Shown: one piece after another, positions 54,007 through 64,000 of the stretch
How the letters are laid out: every line of letters begins with the position of its first letter
Numbering within the stretch: the first letter of the stretch is position 1
NCBI GenBank assembly: GCA_001599815.1
Contig: BCIA01000002.1
Coordinates: forward strand, 1,495,831-1,559,830
Reading direction: 5' to 3'
Source of the DNA: Furcasterigmium furcatum
Lineage: Eukaryota > Ascomycota > Sordariomycetes > Glomerellales > Plectosphaerellaceae
DNA length: 64,000 nucleotides
The notes under the pieces: generated by a model
What the model was told of the DNA's origin: nothing
Databases searched by the model: none
The model's input: the letters and a program-made list of their open reading frames with translations, nothing else
Translations under genes and position numbers: made by a program

Positions 54007-55534
54007 TCAAAGCTCTTCTCTCACTAACGATTTCATAGAACCATTTTGAACAAAAGAATCCTCAACAAACCCATCTCGATCCGACCCACCGCGATTCGAG
54101 ACTGCTCTGTGACCCGCTTTGATCGGTGTTCGCAGACTGCGCAAGGTATTCCTTGAAGAATAGCGACAGAGCTCCAACTCCAGATCTTCTTCCGTTGAGT
54201 TCTGCCTGGGAGCCCCGTCGGAATTCACATTGTAAGGGAGTTCGGATTCGTCCCCGGAAGTTGTGCGTGTTGATTTGCCGGGCTCAGGTATGGATCGGCC
54301 ATCCATCTGACGGGGTAGCTCCTGCCGGTCCTGGAAGGCCTGCCCTGGCCACAAGGCACGGCTGGTAGTAGCTTGTGACGTCCCTAGTGTTGCTAAAAGA
54401 TCCGCTGTTGTCATTTCAATTTGCAATTTAACCATGTAAATGAGTCCGTGGAACTGGAGATAGCTAGTGTTTCCTTAGCAAGAAAGAACAAACCGACGAG
54501 AGGATGGAATATATTGCGCCACATACATGACACTGCTGGGGAGAGACATCATGCCAATCAAGATCACCTGTAGATAGCGTCAGATGTGCCACCTCTGCAG
54601 CGGGTCCCCCAAAACGGGCTTGAGGGAAAGTTCGAGACTCACGTCTGTTGATACAGACACAGCCATCATGGCAATGTTGAATCTGTAGAGATTTGTGTAT
54701 TTATCCAATCCAAGATCGAGCAGCCTGGTCTGGACGAGACGAGCGAAGTAAATGTTCAAGCCGAGGTCAATGAGGCAAATAACGCCCTTTTCGACTCGAT
54801 CCCATATCTCGTTGATATGGATGTATGTTGTATTGATTTGTAGTTTTGCAGGGATCCAGATGGCGAAGACGGAGACGTTCAAAAGACAGACAAAGATAAA
54901 CACGCTCCACTTCAGAAGCTTTAGATGACCACCAGGATGAACAAGGACGCCGATTCTGTTGAGAATGATTTGGAAAAGGCAATGTATCTGGACGTGGCGG
55001 TCAACTCGGGCCTTTGGATCAAATAGTGCTTATCGACAGGAAGGACAAGCAAATTTCGCGCATACCTGGATGCACCAGAGGCTGACTAGCTTTTGTATGT
55101 GGATGGTCAATCTGAGTCCTTCCGCCATGGTTTTCTTAGGGGGGGGACTCACGGCCGGCGAAGAGGAACTCGAAGCTAAGGCATCACTGTCAGCCACGGG
55201 TCCATAGCAACAGGAAAACCAGAAGAAACCAGCCTACTTAGGTAAAGAAGGCTCGAGGAAAGATCGAGTATTACCTAATTCCAAATGATCCACGAAGCAA
55301 CGAGAACGTGATGGCCCCGATAACCACATTGGCGGCCCATTCCAGCCAAACCAAGAAGATGTAGAAGTTGGCCTTGTGCAGCCTTCTCCAAGTCCTGCGA
55401 CTTTGTCTGAAGGCCTGAGAGGCAGCAAAGATGGCGCAAGCCAGAGTAAAGCCCCAGGCGATAGATGCAATCACAAGCTCGTTTTCGTTGACCGGTTGAG
55501 ATTTGAACCAGGGCGGGACGAAGGTGCCAGACAT
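54007..55534 (-). CDS. Seven-TM fungal membrane protein, uncharacterised
   Basis: 389 aa from six exons (55534..55275, 55175..55153, 55085..55066, 55011..54643, 54567..54527, 54463..54007), two of them only 20-23 nt. The tiny exons restore the segment linking TM3-TM4 (FEFLFAGLSLWCIQ then IILNRIGVLV). The last splice (AT|GTATGT ... ACTAG) gives SVIYLQFHGLIYMVKLQIEM, a recurrent feature of this family of about 390-aa fungal 7-TM proteins (LP--Y-QFHPL-Y-VKL-IEM). The cytosolic tail of about 120 residues is polar. Function unknown; a receptor or transporter is possible. It lies between ADH and an esterase, all three on the minus strand. Confidence 0.83.
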
Positions 55535-55931
55535 TTTGAAGGAATTGATCGTATTGTCCCCAAGCGCATTGGAAGCTCCTGGAAAACAGCCTGTCGGGCT
55601 GGGATGCCACTTATGAGCTTCTCCACATTATGTCCTGTGCCTGAGTTGCACCACCTGGATCTGGTGGTTTGGGCCTGGCATGGCGAGGTGAAACACTGAA
55701 GGAGGGAGGGTTCCACCTCGGGGGATTGAATGTGGGGATTGCGGAGTTGTGGGGAACTGGCCGAGTGTCACTCGGAAATTGGACTACGACAGCTTCGACG
55801 CAGCCCCGACTCAATCGGGCAATCCGTTGACGAACTGAGAAGGCTGGCATATAGTATTCATGGAAATCTGAAGTCTAGCAAAGCGCCACGGGCCCGAGCG
55901 CGTAACTAGATTGTCAATGCGGCTTTTCCCA
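55535..55931. other. Promoter of the 7-TM gene
   Basis: About 400 bp between the 7-TM start and the esterase stop; no motif recognised. Confidence 0.5.
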
Positions 55932-57169
55932 TCAGGACGACCTCAAGACCCCGCTATCTACCCAAGCCCTCATCCTTGTCGTGGCGTTCCCGAGGCTCTG
56001 AAACTGGCCCTCCAGCGGAATAGCACCATGAAGCTCGCTCTTAGGGACCTCTAGAGTAAGCTGGAGCTTCGGACTTCTTCGTCTGATTTCTTCTGAGAAC
56101 CGGATGACGTTGTCGCGGCACACTTCTTGAGCTCCGGCTGTTATGTAGATGTTCTGCACGACCATGCCCAACTTCTCGAGCCACCCAAGGTCACCATCCA
56201 GGGGAAGCAGGAAATGGTGATTCACCTGTTGCTGTTCTGGTGTGGCTGGGTGCAATGTCGATTTCTTGAGTAACTCCGCAGACAGCCCGTCGACAATCTT
56301 GGGCCCAAGTAGGTCAATCCATCTGTTTTCTCGAAATGATGGGCTGGAAGTTCCTCCTCCGACGAGTGGTGAGACCAGAAAGGCGCCAGATAGGGAACCC
56401 TTTAGCTGAATACTTGGGACCTGAGGGTGCGGCTGAATGAGGTGTCTGAGGAGTTGGATTGACAAGTTTCCACCGGCCGAGTCCCCTCCTATGACCAACG
56501 AACTCGGCGGTACTCCCCTGTCCAAGACATGCTGAAGAGCAGCAGCCGCTTCTCGAAGCTGACACGGCTGTCGAGAGGCCGGGGCGAGCGTGTATTGCAG
56601 CACGGCGACCGCGACCTCCGGTCTGACGGGGCCTCGGTGGCTCGCAATGTATGCCTCCCAGCACCACTCAAAGTGTCCGGGACTGACTGGAGCGACGTAA
56701 CCGCCGCCGTGGAAGAAAAGGATGAATCTTCTGGCGGCCTGCCTATTTCCTAGCCACATGATGGAAGCGCTGCCCCCTTTGACGGGCTCGCAATCAAATT
56801 GTAGCTGAGCAGCAGTGAATTTCCGCCCTGCTTTCGACTCTCTCTCTTTCTTGTCCAGCAACCATTTCTGATATGTTTCCACAGAGGGGGGAAGTAGCCA
56901 TTGAATCTGCGTTGGCGTCAATGTACCCAGAAGAACTCGTACGACGGTACAAGCAACGAAGTGCTTGAGAGGGACGTTTCGGTTGACGGCGCTCGGAAGG
57001 CCTCGCAAGATGCGCAGGAGCAGAGCACAGGGGGCTGGCACGTGTTAGAACTCCAAGCATATGAAATCAAGTGGTGTTGGGAGTTCGATGAGACAATTTC
57101 CACAAGCTTACCGATGATCAGCACAAGGAAGCCCAAAGCCAGCCTGTCAAGGATGGAGATACCGGCCAT
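55932..57169 (-). CDS. Alpha/beta hydrolase, membrane-anchored steryl-acetyl-hydrolase-like
   Basis: 386 aa from two exons (57169..57112 and 57034..55932; 77-bp intron). The first exon, MAGISILDRLALGFLVLII, is a membrane anchor or signal; without it the frame lacks an ATG. The catalytic domain has FFHGGGYVAPVS (oxyanion hole), VIGGDSAGGNLSIQLLRHLI (nucleophile) and a C-terminal ELHGAIPLE His. The expected acid falls near ITAGAQEVCRDN. This is the layout of fungal esterases near the steryl acetyl hydrolase group. Possible role: hydrolysis of an ester whose alcohol is then oxidised by the adjacent ADH/ALDH (inference). Confidence 0.9.
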
Positions 57170-57972
57170 TACCGCAAGCGAGGTATTGGAGTGATGGGTG
57201 TGGGAAGATGGTAGAATGGGTTTCGTAACTTTGACATGAGACCACCATCGAGGGACAGCTGTAATGAGTTTCGGACGAGGCTTCTTGCCGAAGCGGCCTG
57301 TTCTCTCATTCCTTGACCCCCCGAGAGTCGTGACCTCGTGTCTGCCGGTCCCGTAGGGAAGACAGATGCCAAATTACGACCCGCAGGCGGCTGCAGTGTG
57401 GGGATGTGGGGAACTTCCCGCCGTCCGGGGGAGTACTACATACCTAGGTAGGTACTAGGAATAACTGAATGAAGCATCACAATGGATGTCACCAGGTGGG
57501 GAAGACCCCGATCAGCAGCCTGGCAACGCGGGTGCCATTGTGCCTACGCCCTCGGATCGGCCCTGTCCGTGGTGTTAAGCAAATCGAGTCTCGAGACCCA
57601 TGATGTGTCTGGAGGAGGTATTCATCTAGACCTGGCCAGAGTCTTGAGAGATTCTATGCTGAGAAGGTTGGCCTCCCGGCGAAGGAAACCCTGTAAGCCT
57701 CAACGCGTGCGGTGCACGCCACCAAGCCACTGGTGTGGGGGAAATCCGCTTTGTCCTGGTGGACAGGAGTCGGCCCCCTGTTGTGCAGTGATGCATGGGT
57801 CCCATCTCTCGAAACTCATGCACTTGACCGGCCGGTCGGTTACTCTTTCGTGGTGCATCCTGGGCGTCCTGGCCAGACCATACGAGAGCGGTGCCAGTCA
57901 GGGATTAAAAAGGGGCCCATTTACGTAGACGATGTGTCGAACAATCTGAATCGTGGCTGTAACGTTGCTAGA
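57170..57972. other. Gene-free divergent promoter (esterase / ALDH)
   Basis: About 800 bp between divergent genes. It gives long but uninformative overlapping ORFs. CCTAGGTAGGTAC at about 57443-57455 is a short palindromic-looking element. No other site recognised. Confidence 0.45.
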
Positions 57973-59609
57973 ATGGGACTCGACGAAATGGGCAGTCTTC
58001 AATTCTTTAATGTCATTGGCAACAAGAGGCAGGCCAGCAAGCACTCTGGTCATGTCATCTCCCCGAGGTCTGGCCATAACCTCTGGGATGTACCTTCGGC
58101 GTCGGCCGAGGATGTCGAGGCAGCGGTCTGCGCGGCGCGACGGGCCTTCCAGAGCTGGAAGGATTCCCCTGTTGCCTTTCGCCAGTCGCTACTCCGCAAG
58201 CTCGGTGATGTTCTCATAGAACACAAGGCCCTGCTCTCCGAAATCATCGGCCAGGAAACGGGAAAATCAGTAAGTTGTTGGCGACGTCCGCAGAATTGTT
58301 GGGGTGTCAATTACTGAACCCTCCCCCCAGAAATTCATGAGCGAGCTGGAAATTGACGACTGTGTCCGGTTTCTCGAGTACAACGGTGAGCCTCGTGTGG
58401 CCAGCGATGACCTTTCCGAGTCGTCCCTCTCTGGACTACAGTGCACTGACGAGTACCGCCAGCCGCCGAGTCACTCCCGGACGAAACAGTGTACGAGGAT
58501 GACTCGGTCACAATCACGACCACACACCAGCCGCTCGGCGTCGTGGCAGCCATCTGCCCGTGGAACTTCCCCCTTGTGCTGGCCATGGGCAAGGTTGCCG
58601 CGGCCCTTGTCATGGGAAATTGCATCATGGTCAAGCCCTCCCCCTTTACGCCATACTCGACTCTGAAATTCGCCGAGCTTGCGTCCGAAGTCCTGCCCCC
58701 AGGTGTGCTCCAGGCTTTTAACGGCGGGGCAGATGTGGGAGCCATCTTGACCCAGCATCCTGGTATCCAGAAAGTCAGCTTCACGGGCTCCACAGCCACC
58801 GGAAAGAAGATAATGGAGGCCGCAGCCGGCACCCTGAAGCATCTCACGCTTGAGCTTGGCGGTAATGACGCTTGCATTGTCTGCCCCGACGTGGACATCG
58901 CATCTATTGCCAGCCAGGTCGCGATAGGCTGCTTCTTTCACTCGGGACAAATGTGCGTTGCAACCAAACGCCTCTACGTTCACCAGTCCATTCATGCCCG
59001 GTTCATGGCCCAGTTCATCAAGGAAGTAGAAAGGATCTGGGCCTCGGCTCAGGGTGACCCGAATTCCATTTTCGGCCCAATCTCAAACGACATGCAATTC
59101 AGAGTCGTCAAGGAATACCTCGAGGACTGTGAGACAAAGAACATCGAAATTCTTAGCGGCGGCACTCAGAATCTGGGGAACGGCCCAGGGTTGTGGTTTC
59201 CTCCCACTGTGGTCAACAGCCCGCCGGACGACTCTCGAATCGTGAAGGAGGAACAGTTTGGTGAGCTCGTCCGAGGCTCGACTGCGCCACCGATGTACAG
59301 AAGGCTAACCATGATGACTTAGGACCGATCATACCAGTCCTTGTCTGGGAAACCGAAGATGAGGTCATCCGCCGGGCCAACGATACTGATTGTGGCCTGG
59401 GTGCGAGCATCTGGGCAGCAGAGCCGGCCCTTGGCCGCCGCATTGCCAACCGTCTCGAGGTAGGGACGGTCTGGATCAACAGCTTCCCAAAACCAGTCCC
59501 AATGGGCCATTTCTCCGGGTGGAAGACCAGCGGGGTCGGGGGGGAGTGGGGGCGAGAAGGGCTTCTCGCATACAGCCAGACCCGAACGCTGCACACGTAT
59601 AAGACCTAG
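57973..59609 (+). CDS. Aldehyde dehydrogenase
   Basis: 478 aa from four exons (57973..58269, 58331..58385, 58463..59260, 59323..59609; introns 61, 77, 62 bp; second exon only 55 nt). The start is the first of two close ATGs (57973, 57988). ALDH features: AAICPWNFPLVLAMGKVAAA, FTGSTATGKKIMEAAAGTLK, general base in LTLELGGNDA, nucleophile in FFHSGQMCVATKR at about C282, and EEQFGPIIPVLVW formed by the last splice. The C-terminus has GWKTSGVGGEWGREGLLAYS. Length is at the short end of the family. It is head to head with the esterase and close to the ADH and a regulator, so it probably completes alcohol oxidation in this group. Confidence 0.95.
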
Positions 59610-59853
59610 AACAACGACGTAGCTCCAGCCGTAATCGACCGTTATCATCGTTCCAGTGTAACTCGCGACATCCCCTCACAGTTAAGGCAATAGAAGCCCC
59701 CACCCGACCGTCGCCTGTCTTGCAGTTATTCATAGAATATGATCATGTGACTGGCCATGAATTTCTCCTTATCGGTCCAGCAGCCTCGCCATATAGGCAC
59801 ATAATATAACAACAGAGCGCACTGACGTACCACTCCGCAGGATCGTGCCCGGG

Positions 59854-62522
59854 TTATCCCCCCCAAGCCAAGTCAAGATGATCAAATTGAAGTACGAGGT
59901 CATGGACGTAGTGCATGTCGCTTCCATCATACTTCGATCCTTGACTCTTCCGGCGCGAGCCGTTCGGGCCCTGGCTATCATCCCTCCCCCCTTGGCGAGG
60001 CATAATCTTTGCCTTGTCGAGCATAACCTGTGCGAGTAGCCAGAACTCGTCTGCGTGGCGCATGAAACCGATTCTCCTCCACATCTCATCGCGGAGCTGC
60101 AAGCCGTGCGAGGGCCGAGAAACTTCGCGATCGGCCTGGGCGTAGAGCAACATCCATCGATTGAGGCCCGTCTGGATGTGTGAAAACTCGGTGTATGCGG
60201 CCAGAGACATTTGGTAGTGAAACTCAAGAGTGTGAATTGCTTGAGCGTGTCAGACTGTGCTCACTCACGAGTGCGCGATGTGTGTACATACCTGTGATTG
60301 CTGTGAATAGATTGAGGATGCTGAGACCTGTGAAACCTTGGCAGGCGTCTTCGTCGCTAAGATCCTCGTTGCATAAGACCTCAACGAGTCCCGCAACGCA
60401 GATTCGAGCCTGTCGCGGCTCGCTAGCCATCCAAGAGTGAACAAGCACAAAGCACTCCTCCCGGGAAGATGCTTGGAAGCAGGGCTCTGGGCAGGCGATA
60501 CTCATCTCCATCTCAGGCACCACGAGCCTTGGGGGTGAGTTGTTGAAGATGACGAAGGCAGAGTCGAGGAGGAAGATGTAGGTGCCGGTGCTATTTGTAG
60601 AGATTAGTATTAACAGTTATTGAGATGCGTTTTGCCAGGCAGCAACTCACCGTATTAGCATTTCCAACTGAATGAACTTGGTCCAGCTGAAGTCCGAGAT
60701 GTCTTTCACCTGCAGGCTTCGGCGTGATACATTGCCCAGTCCAAAATCTCTCGCAGCCTATGTGAAGAAAGTCAGCGGTGATTGTCGAACCTCAGCCTCG
60801 AGGGAATGGCTCACGTCAAGAACGGCAGCATATCGGTGACGTCGAATGCGGCGTTTGTTGGCCTCGGGACCTTCCCAGTTCTGCAATAAGCATACCAGGT
60901 AGGCGGCCTGAATAGCCTCGAGACGTTTGCGAATCAAGACATCATCACATGTCAAAGAGTCATCGACAAAGATGGCGTCATCAAGGAGCGCCTCGTCCAG
61001 GAAGACAAGCTCCTCCAAGCTATTGAACCATATGTTGGCTTGTGCGCGGGTAACCGGGGAGGGAGACAGACACGCTCCCAAGACGGCCATGCTGGCGACG
61101 AGTGCCGGCGAACTCTTGGAGGCCGAGAATGATGGCATATGGATTATTGGACAGTTTGGGTACCAGCATGACCAGAACAGGGCCAGGTGTTGCTCGAGGT
61201 TCGCCGTGGAGAAGAATTGGTAGCAGGATGATTCCACAGCAGAAGACCAGATGATGCTGATTTTGCTGCCCCTGGGTTTGTACGCCGTGACATCCTTGAG
61301 CATTGATACAATGAGGGGAGTAACACAATCCATCTCATGGTGTTTGCCTGGGACTTGAGCTGGAAACCGGGGGTCGAAGCTAAACGGAGCTGTGAAGGCT
61401 TCGTCGAGAGGGAACGTCGTCAAGCCGGTCTGGGTGCTCAACAGACTCCCTACTTCCGCTTGAAAGGAGATCTTGGATAGGTCACATCTTTCCCAGTTGG
61501 TGTCGGCAAACATGTTCGGAATGGAGGCCTCGCTGCTGGCATGGTGTCCTCCGGGGCTGGATTGTCCTTGGGTCGAGGCCTCGTGCAGCACTGCTTGTCG
61601 CTCTGCAAGCGAGCCACACTCAAATGACTGGGCGAGGCCGGCGGACTCGGTGAACCTCTTCATGAAGTTGAAATTGAAGGCGGAGCTGCTCGCGGTTTCG
61701 ATGGGGTTGTTCTCGCCAAAGAGATCTTGCGGCAAGGAGATGGATCCCCGCATGAACAGGTCGGCGGACTCGTCCAACGTCCATGGAACGTGGTGATTGG
61801 AGCTTTCAAAAGTGGATGGATCGGCTTGCTGGTTGTTCGAGATAATCTTCATGATCTCGTCACTGTTTCCAGCGTCGAACATCAAGTCGTCACCCAAAGC
61901 ATGCTCGTCGAGAGCGAGGGGCATGTCCGGGAATTCGTCGGCCGGGTTGTAGGCGCTCCAGTCGCTGGGCCCAGCATCACTTGAATTTCCATCCACAAGC
62001 CGCGCTTCGTTTTGTTGCGCGGACTCGGCCTCCGAGTCATCCATGAACCGCGCGTATGTGCAGGTCGTCTTCTTGGTGGCGCAGTTCTGACAGGGCATGC
62101 TGGAGTTACACGCTCGCTTCTGATAGCTGCAGCGATCACAGGCCGTCCGCTTCTTGCCCTTGTTGATCTGCGTGAGGTCAGGAATCTCGAAGTCGCCCCC
62201 GAGCCTCACCCTGCAGGCCCGAAAGTGGCGCTTCAGCACGTCCCTGGAAGCAACCCGAACAGTCAGCCATGCCGTCCTCAATGCGCACGAGGAAGAACTT
62301 GCCTACGGCCGAACGACTGCGAACAAAATTCGCATTTGAACGGGCGGCTAGTAGTGTCTGTGGCCAGGCGAGGTGTCAGAAGTCAGCCCGGCGGTTCGCG
62401 GGGCGGGGGGCAGGATTACGCATCAAGTCATGGCGCTGGAGATGCTCGAGACGGGTGAAAGTCCGGTGACACGTCTGACAGACAAAGCTGGCAGCAGCTG
62501 CAGCTGGGGTCTTGGAAGCCAT
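59854..62522 (-). CDS. Dual-domain transcription factor: two C2H2-type fingers plus Zn2Cys6
   Basis: 792 aa from six exons (62522..62420, 62357..62303, 62243..60815, 60757..60651, 60590..60292, 60239..59854). Finger 1 spans residues 15-35 (C15, C18, H31, H35), completed across intron 1. Finger 2 spans 43-63 (C43, C46, H59, C63: C2HC). A Zn2Cys6 cluster follows at 88-114: CDRCSYQKRACNSSMPCQNC then ATKKTTC. A long linker precedes a fungal_trans-type domain (HLALFWSCWYPNCPIIHMPS, ASMAVLGACLSP, YAAVLDAARDFGLGN). Intron 2 (62302..62244) has a GC donor (GCAAGT), the known minor class, needed for frame. Combined C2H2/C6 regulators are a minority type in ascomycetes. It sits between ALDH and the VAO-like gene and may control them. 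Confidence 0.92.
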
Positions 62523-63118
62523 GGTCCCGTAAGTACCAAAGGCATGGTACGAATCGACTGTCGAGAGGGGCTGGATGAGAGTGTGCTCACGCAGTGGGCC
62601 AGCAGGGGCGGGACCCCTTTTAACTTGCAGCAGATTGTTCCTCGGGGATCATGGATGTGGATTCGCGGGGGTGTAGGGTGCGTCAACATGCTCGCCTAGG
62701 GGGTTCTGGGGTCCCCAGAGGCTAGCACTCATGGTCGGGTTCCTTTTTAGGTATGGCTGGCCTGGCCTGGCTGCCCTGCTTTGGGAGAGGTGCGTCAAGA
62801 CGCCAACTGCCCACTAAGTAGGATGTGCTAAATTCGGCTGGCCGGCATTTGGGCTCCAGGCTTTGCCGGGCTTTCTTTGCCACAGAGGTCCGCAGCAGCC
62901 AGCCCAACACCCTGACACACCACCTCTCACGCCTTTCAGAGGAGAGCTCAATGGCTTGGCGGTTGGCTGGGTGAGGCCAAAGAATGAATACTAGACAAAC
63001 AAGACTCGGAACGATTGATGTTCGCGGACTCGCGACGGGGGCCCAGTAGCAGGGGGCTGCCTCGAGCTAACTACAATGGTACGACGACAATGATGCCGCC
63101 CGGCTCGGAGGGATAGCA
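62523..63118. other. Promoter of the dual-domain regulator
   Basis: About 600 bp between the regulator start and the stop of the VAO-like gene. No motif recognised. Confidence 0.5.
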
Positions 63119-64000
63119 TCAAAGTCGAGTTTCCTTTCCCCGCTGGGTCTGGAGGAGCTGATCTGCCTCTTCCTTCTTGAGTGACCACTCCTTCTTGTTG
63201 TACTTCTGCGGCCAGATTCCATTCTTGCCGGGCGCCAGGATCCCGTTCGGGTCAAGAGCGTTCTTGATGGTTTCGTTGAGCTTCATCTGGGCGTTGTTGT
63301 TGAAGCTGTAGGTGTCGGCGATCTGGTCCATGAGGGCCAGGTGCGTGCGATACTCGCCCCATCCGTGCTCTGCACAGTCAGTTATGAGCTGCCGGATCAG
63401 CCACCGCGCTTGGAGCTGCTGTTCAGGGTCCTCGCGGTTGAAAACTATGCAAACAATGTGGTCTGTTGAGAGCGGAGTCAGCGGAGGAACAGTAAGAAGA
63501 GAGGAGGGAATGCCACTCACGCATTTCTCGCATGCCGATGGTGAAAGTGCCGATAAAGTCAATCCCAGCCTCCGCAAACCTGCGCTTGGTGACGGCGTAT
63601 TGAAGCTCGGCGTCAGCCCCCGAGATCTTGGAAATAGGCGAGAAGAACAGGTGTGCGCCGTTGGGTAGCCAGCTGTATCACTAGAGGTCAACTCTGCGAA
63701 ACTCCATCCAAGTCGACACTGCAGGCGGCCAGTGGCCAGCGGCCAGCTCACACCTACAACAGAAGGGCCCGGGTAAACGTACCTAACCCACCGAAGCTCA
63801 TCAAGCGACGGGATGCCTTGTAGCGTCTTTGCCCTCGTCTTCAGCACGCTATGCGGCTCGGTGCGATCCTCGGGAAGGAAGAACCGAGAACCAGGAATCT
63901 TCAGGAACGCAGTCTTAATGGTATCGAGCATGAAGTTTCGAACCGGCTCGGGGCCCTGCGATGGTAGAATGAAATCGTTAGCCCTCCATTCTCACAACGG
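63119..64000 (-). CDS. Vanillyl-alcohol oxidase-like FAD enzyme, C-terminal part
   Basis: Flavoprotein oxidase of the VAO/4-cresol family, which acts on p-substituted phenols such as vanillyl alcohol and eugenol and makes H2O2. Three 3' exons are visible (63955..63783, 63672..63521, 63462..63119). An acceptor at 63956 shows the gene continues off the window. After splicing the visible part includes RNFMLDTIKTAFLKIPGSRF, WLPNGAHLFFSPISKISGAD, HHIVCIVFNRED and ITDCAEHGWGEYRTH. It ends with LNETIKNALDPNGILAPGKN and GIWPQKYNK, the typical VAO C-terminal signature. The FAD-binding half, including any His-flavin attachment site, lies outside. The nearby ADH, ALDH and esterase could process its products (inference). 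Confidence 0.9.

Noticed and set aside
56918..57169. Separate 83-codon gene upstream of the esterase
   Set aside because: Its first 19 codons are the esterase anchor exon; the rest is intron and out-of-frame exon 2.

Overview
This is nuclear DNA of a filamentous ascomycete fungus, most likely a Sordariomycete (Colletotrichum/Fusarium type). Coding sequence is GC-rich. Genes carry short introns of 48-110 bp with GTRNGT donors, CTRAC-like branch sites and YAG acceptors. Several families here are fungal: Zn2Cys6 regulators with a fungal_trans-type middle region, a SAT4/rhodopsin-domain protein, small secreted Cys-rich proteins and a GPI-anchored repeat protein. Introns were placed by hand from splice signals, frame continuity and family fit. 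Where an intron is listed, the spliced length was checked to be a multiple of three.

Layout. 1-6.8 kb: partial amino-acid permease, an SDR, two divergent relatives of a small secreted Cys-rich family (one broken, one shortened) and a third secreted protein. 7-11.1 kb: a long gene-free GC-rich leader, then a serine-rich protein with a partial HET-like motif. 11.4-18.0 kb: tryptophan catabolism, comprising a Zn2Cys6 regulator, an indoleamine 2,3-dioxygenase and a divergently transcribed kynureninase. Both promoter regions are crowded with CGGATG/CATCCG sites, including a run of seven CGG triplets spaced 6-7 bp apart. 18.6-30.6 kb: GPI-anchored repeat protein (assembly Ns in its repeats), small secreted protein, GH78 alpha-L-rhamnosidase, two polytopic membrane proteins and an unknown protein.

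31.7-44.6 kb: a candidate amine-utilisation cluster of Zn2Cys6 regulator, aldehyde dehydrogenase, ACT-family permease and copper amine oxidase, flanked by an alpha/beta hydrolase and an SDR. The inferred route is uptake of an amine, oxidation to the aldehyde plus ammonia and H2O2, then oxidation to the acid. 45.5-50.7 kb: SAT4-type membrane protein, a 16-bp minisatellite of 14 exactly phased units, an aminoglycoside-phosphotransferase-like pseudogene and a secreted L-amino-acid oxidase. 50.7-52.4 kb: gene-free, AT-richer stretch. 52.4-64 kb: zinc alcohol dehydrogenase, 7-TM protein, alpha/beta hydrolase, aldehyde dehydrogenase, a dual C2H2 + Zn2Cys6 regulator and the 3' part of a vanillyl-alcohol-oxidase-like flavoenzyme. 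This set could convert a phenolic or benzylic alcohol or ester to an acid.

The strongest unexplained signal is the phased CGG array and the CGGATG site density shared by the IDO/kynureninase divergent promoter and the promoter of the adjacent regulator. No tRNA, rRNA, CRISPR array or intact transposon was recognised.
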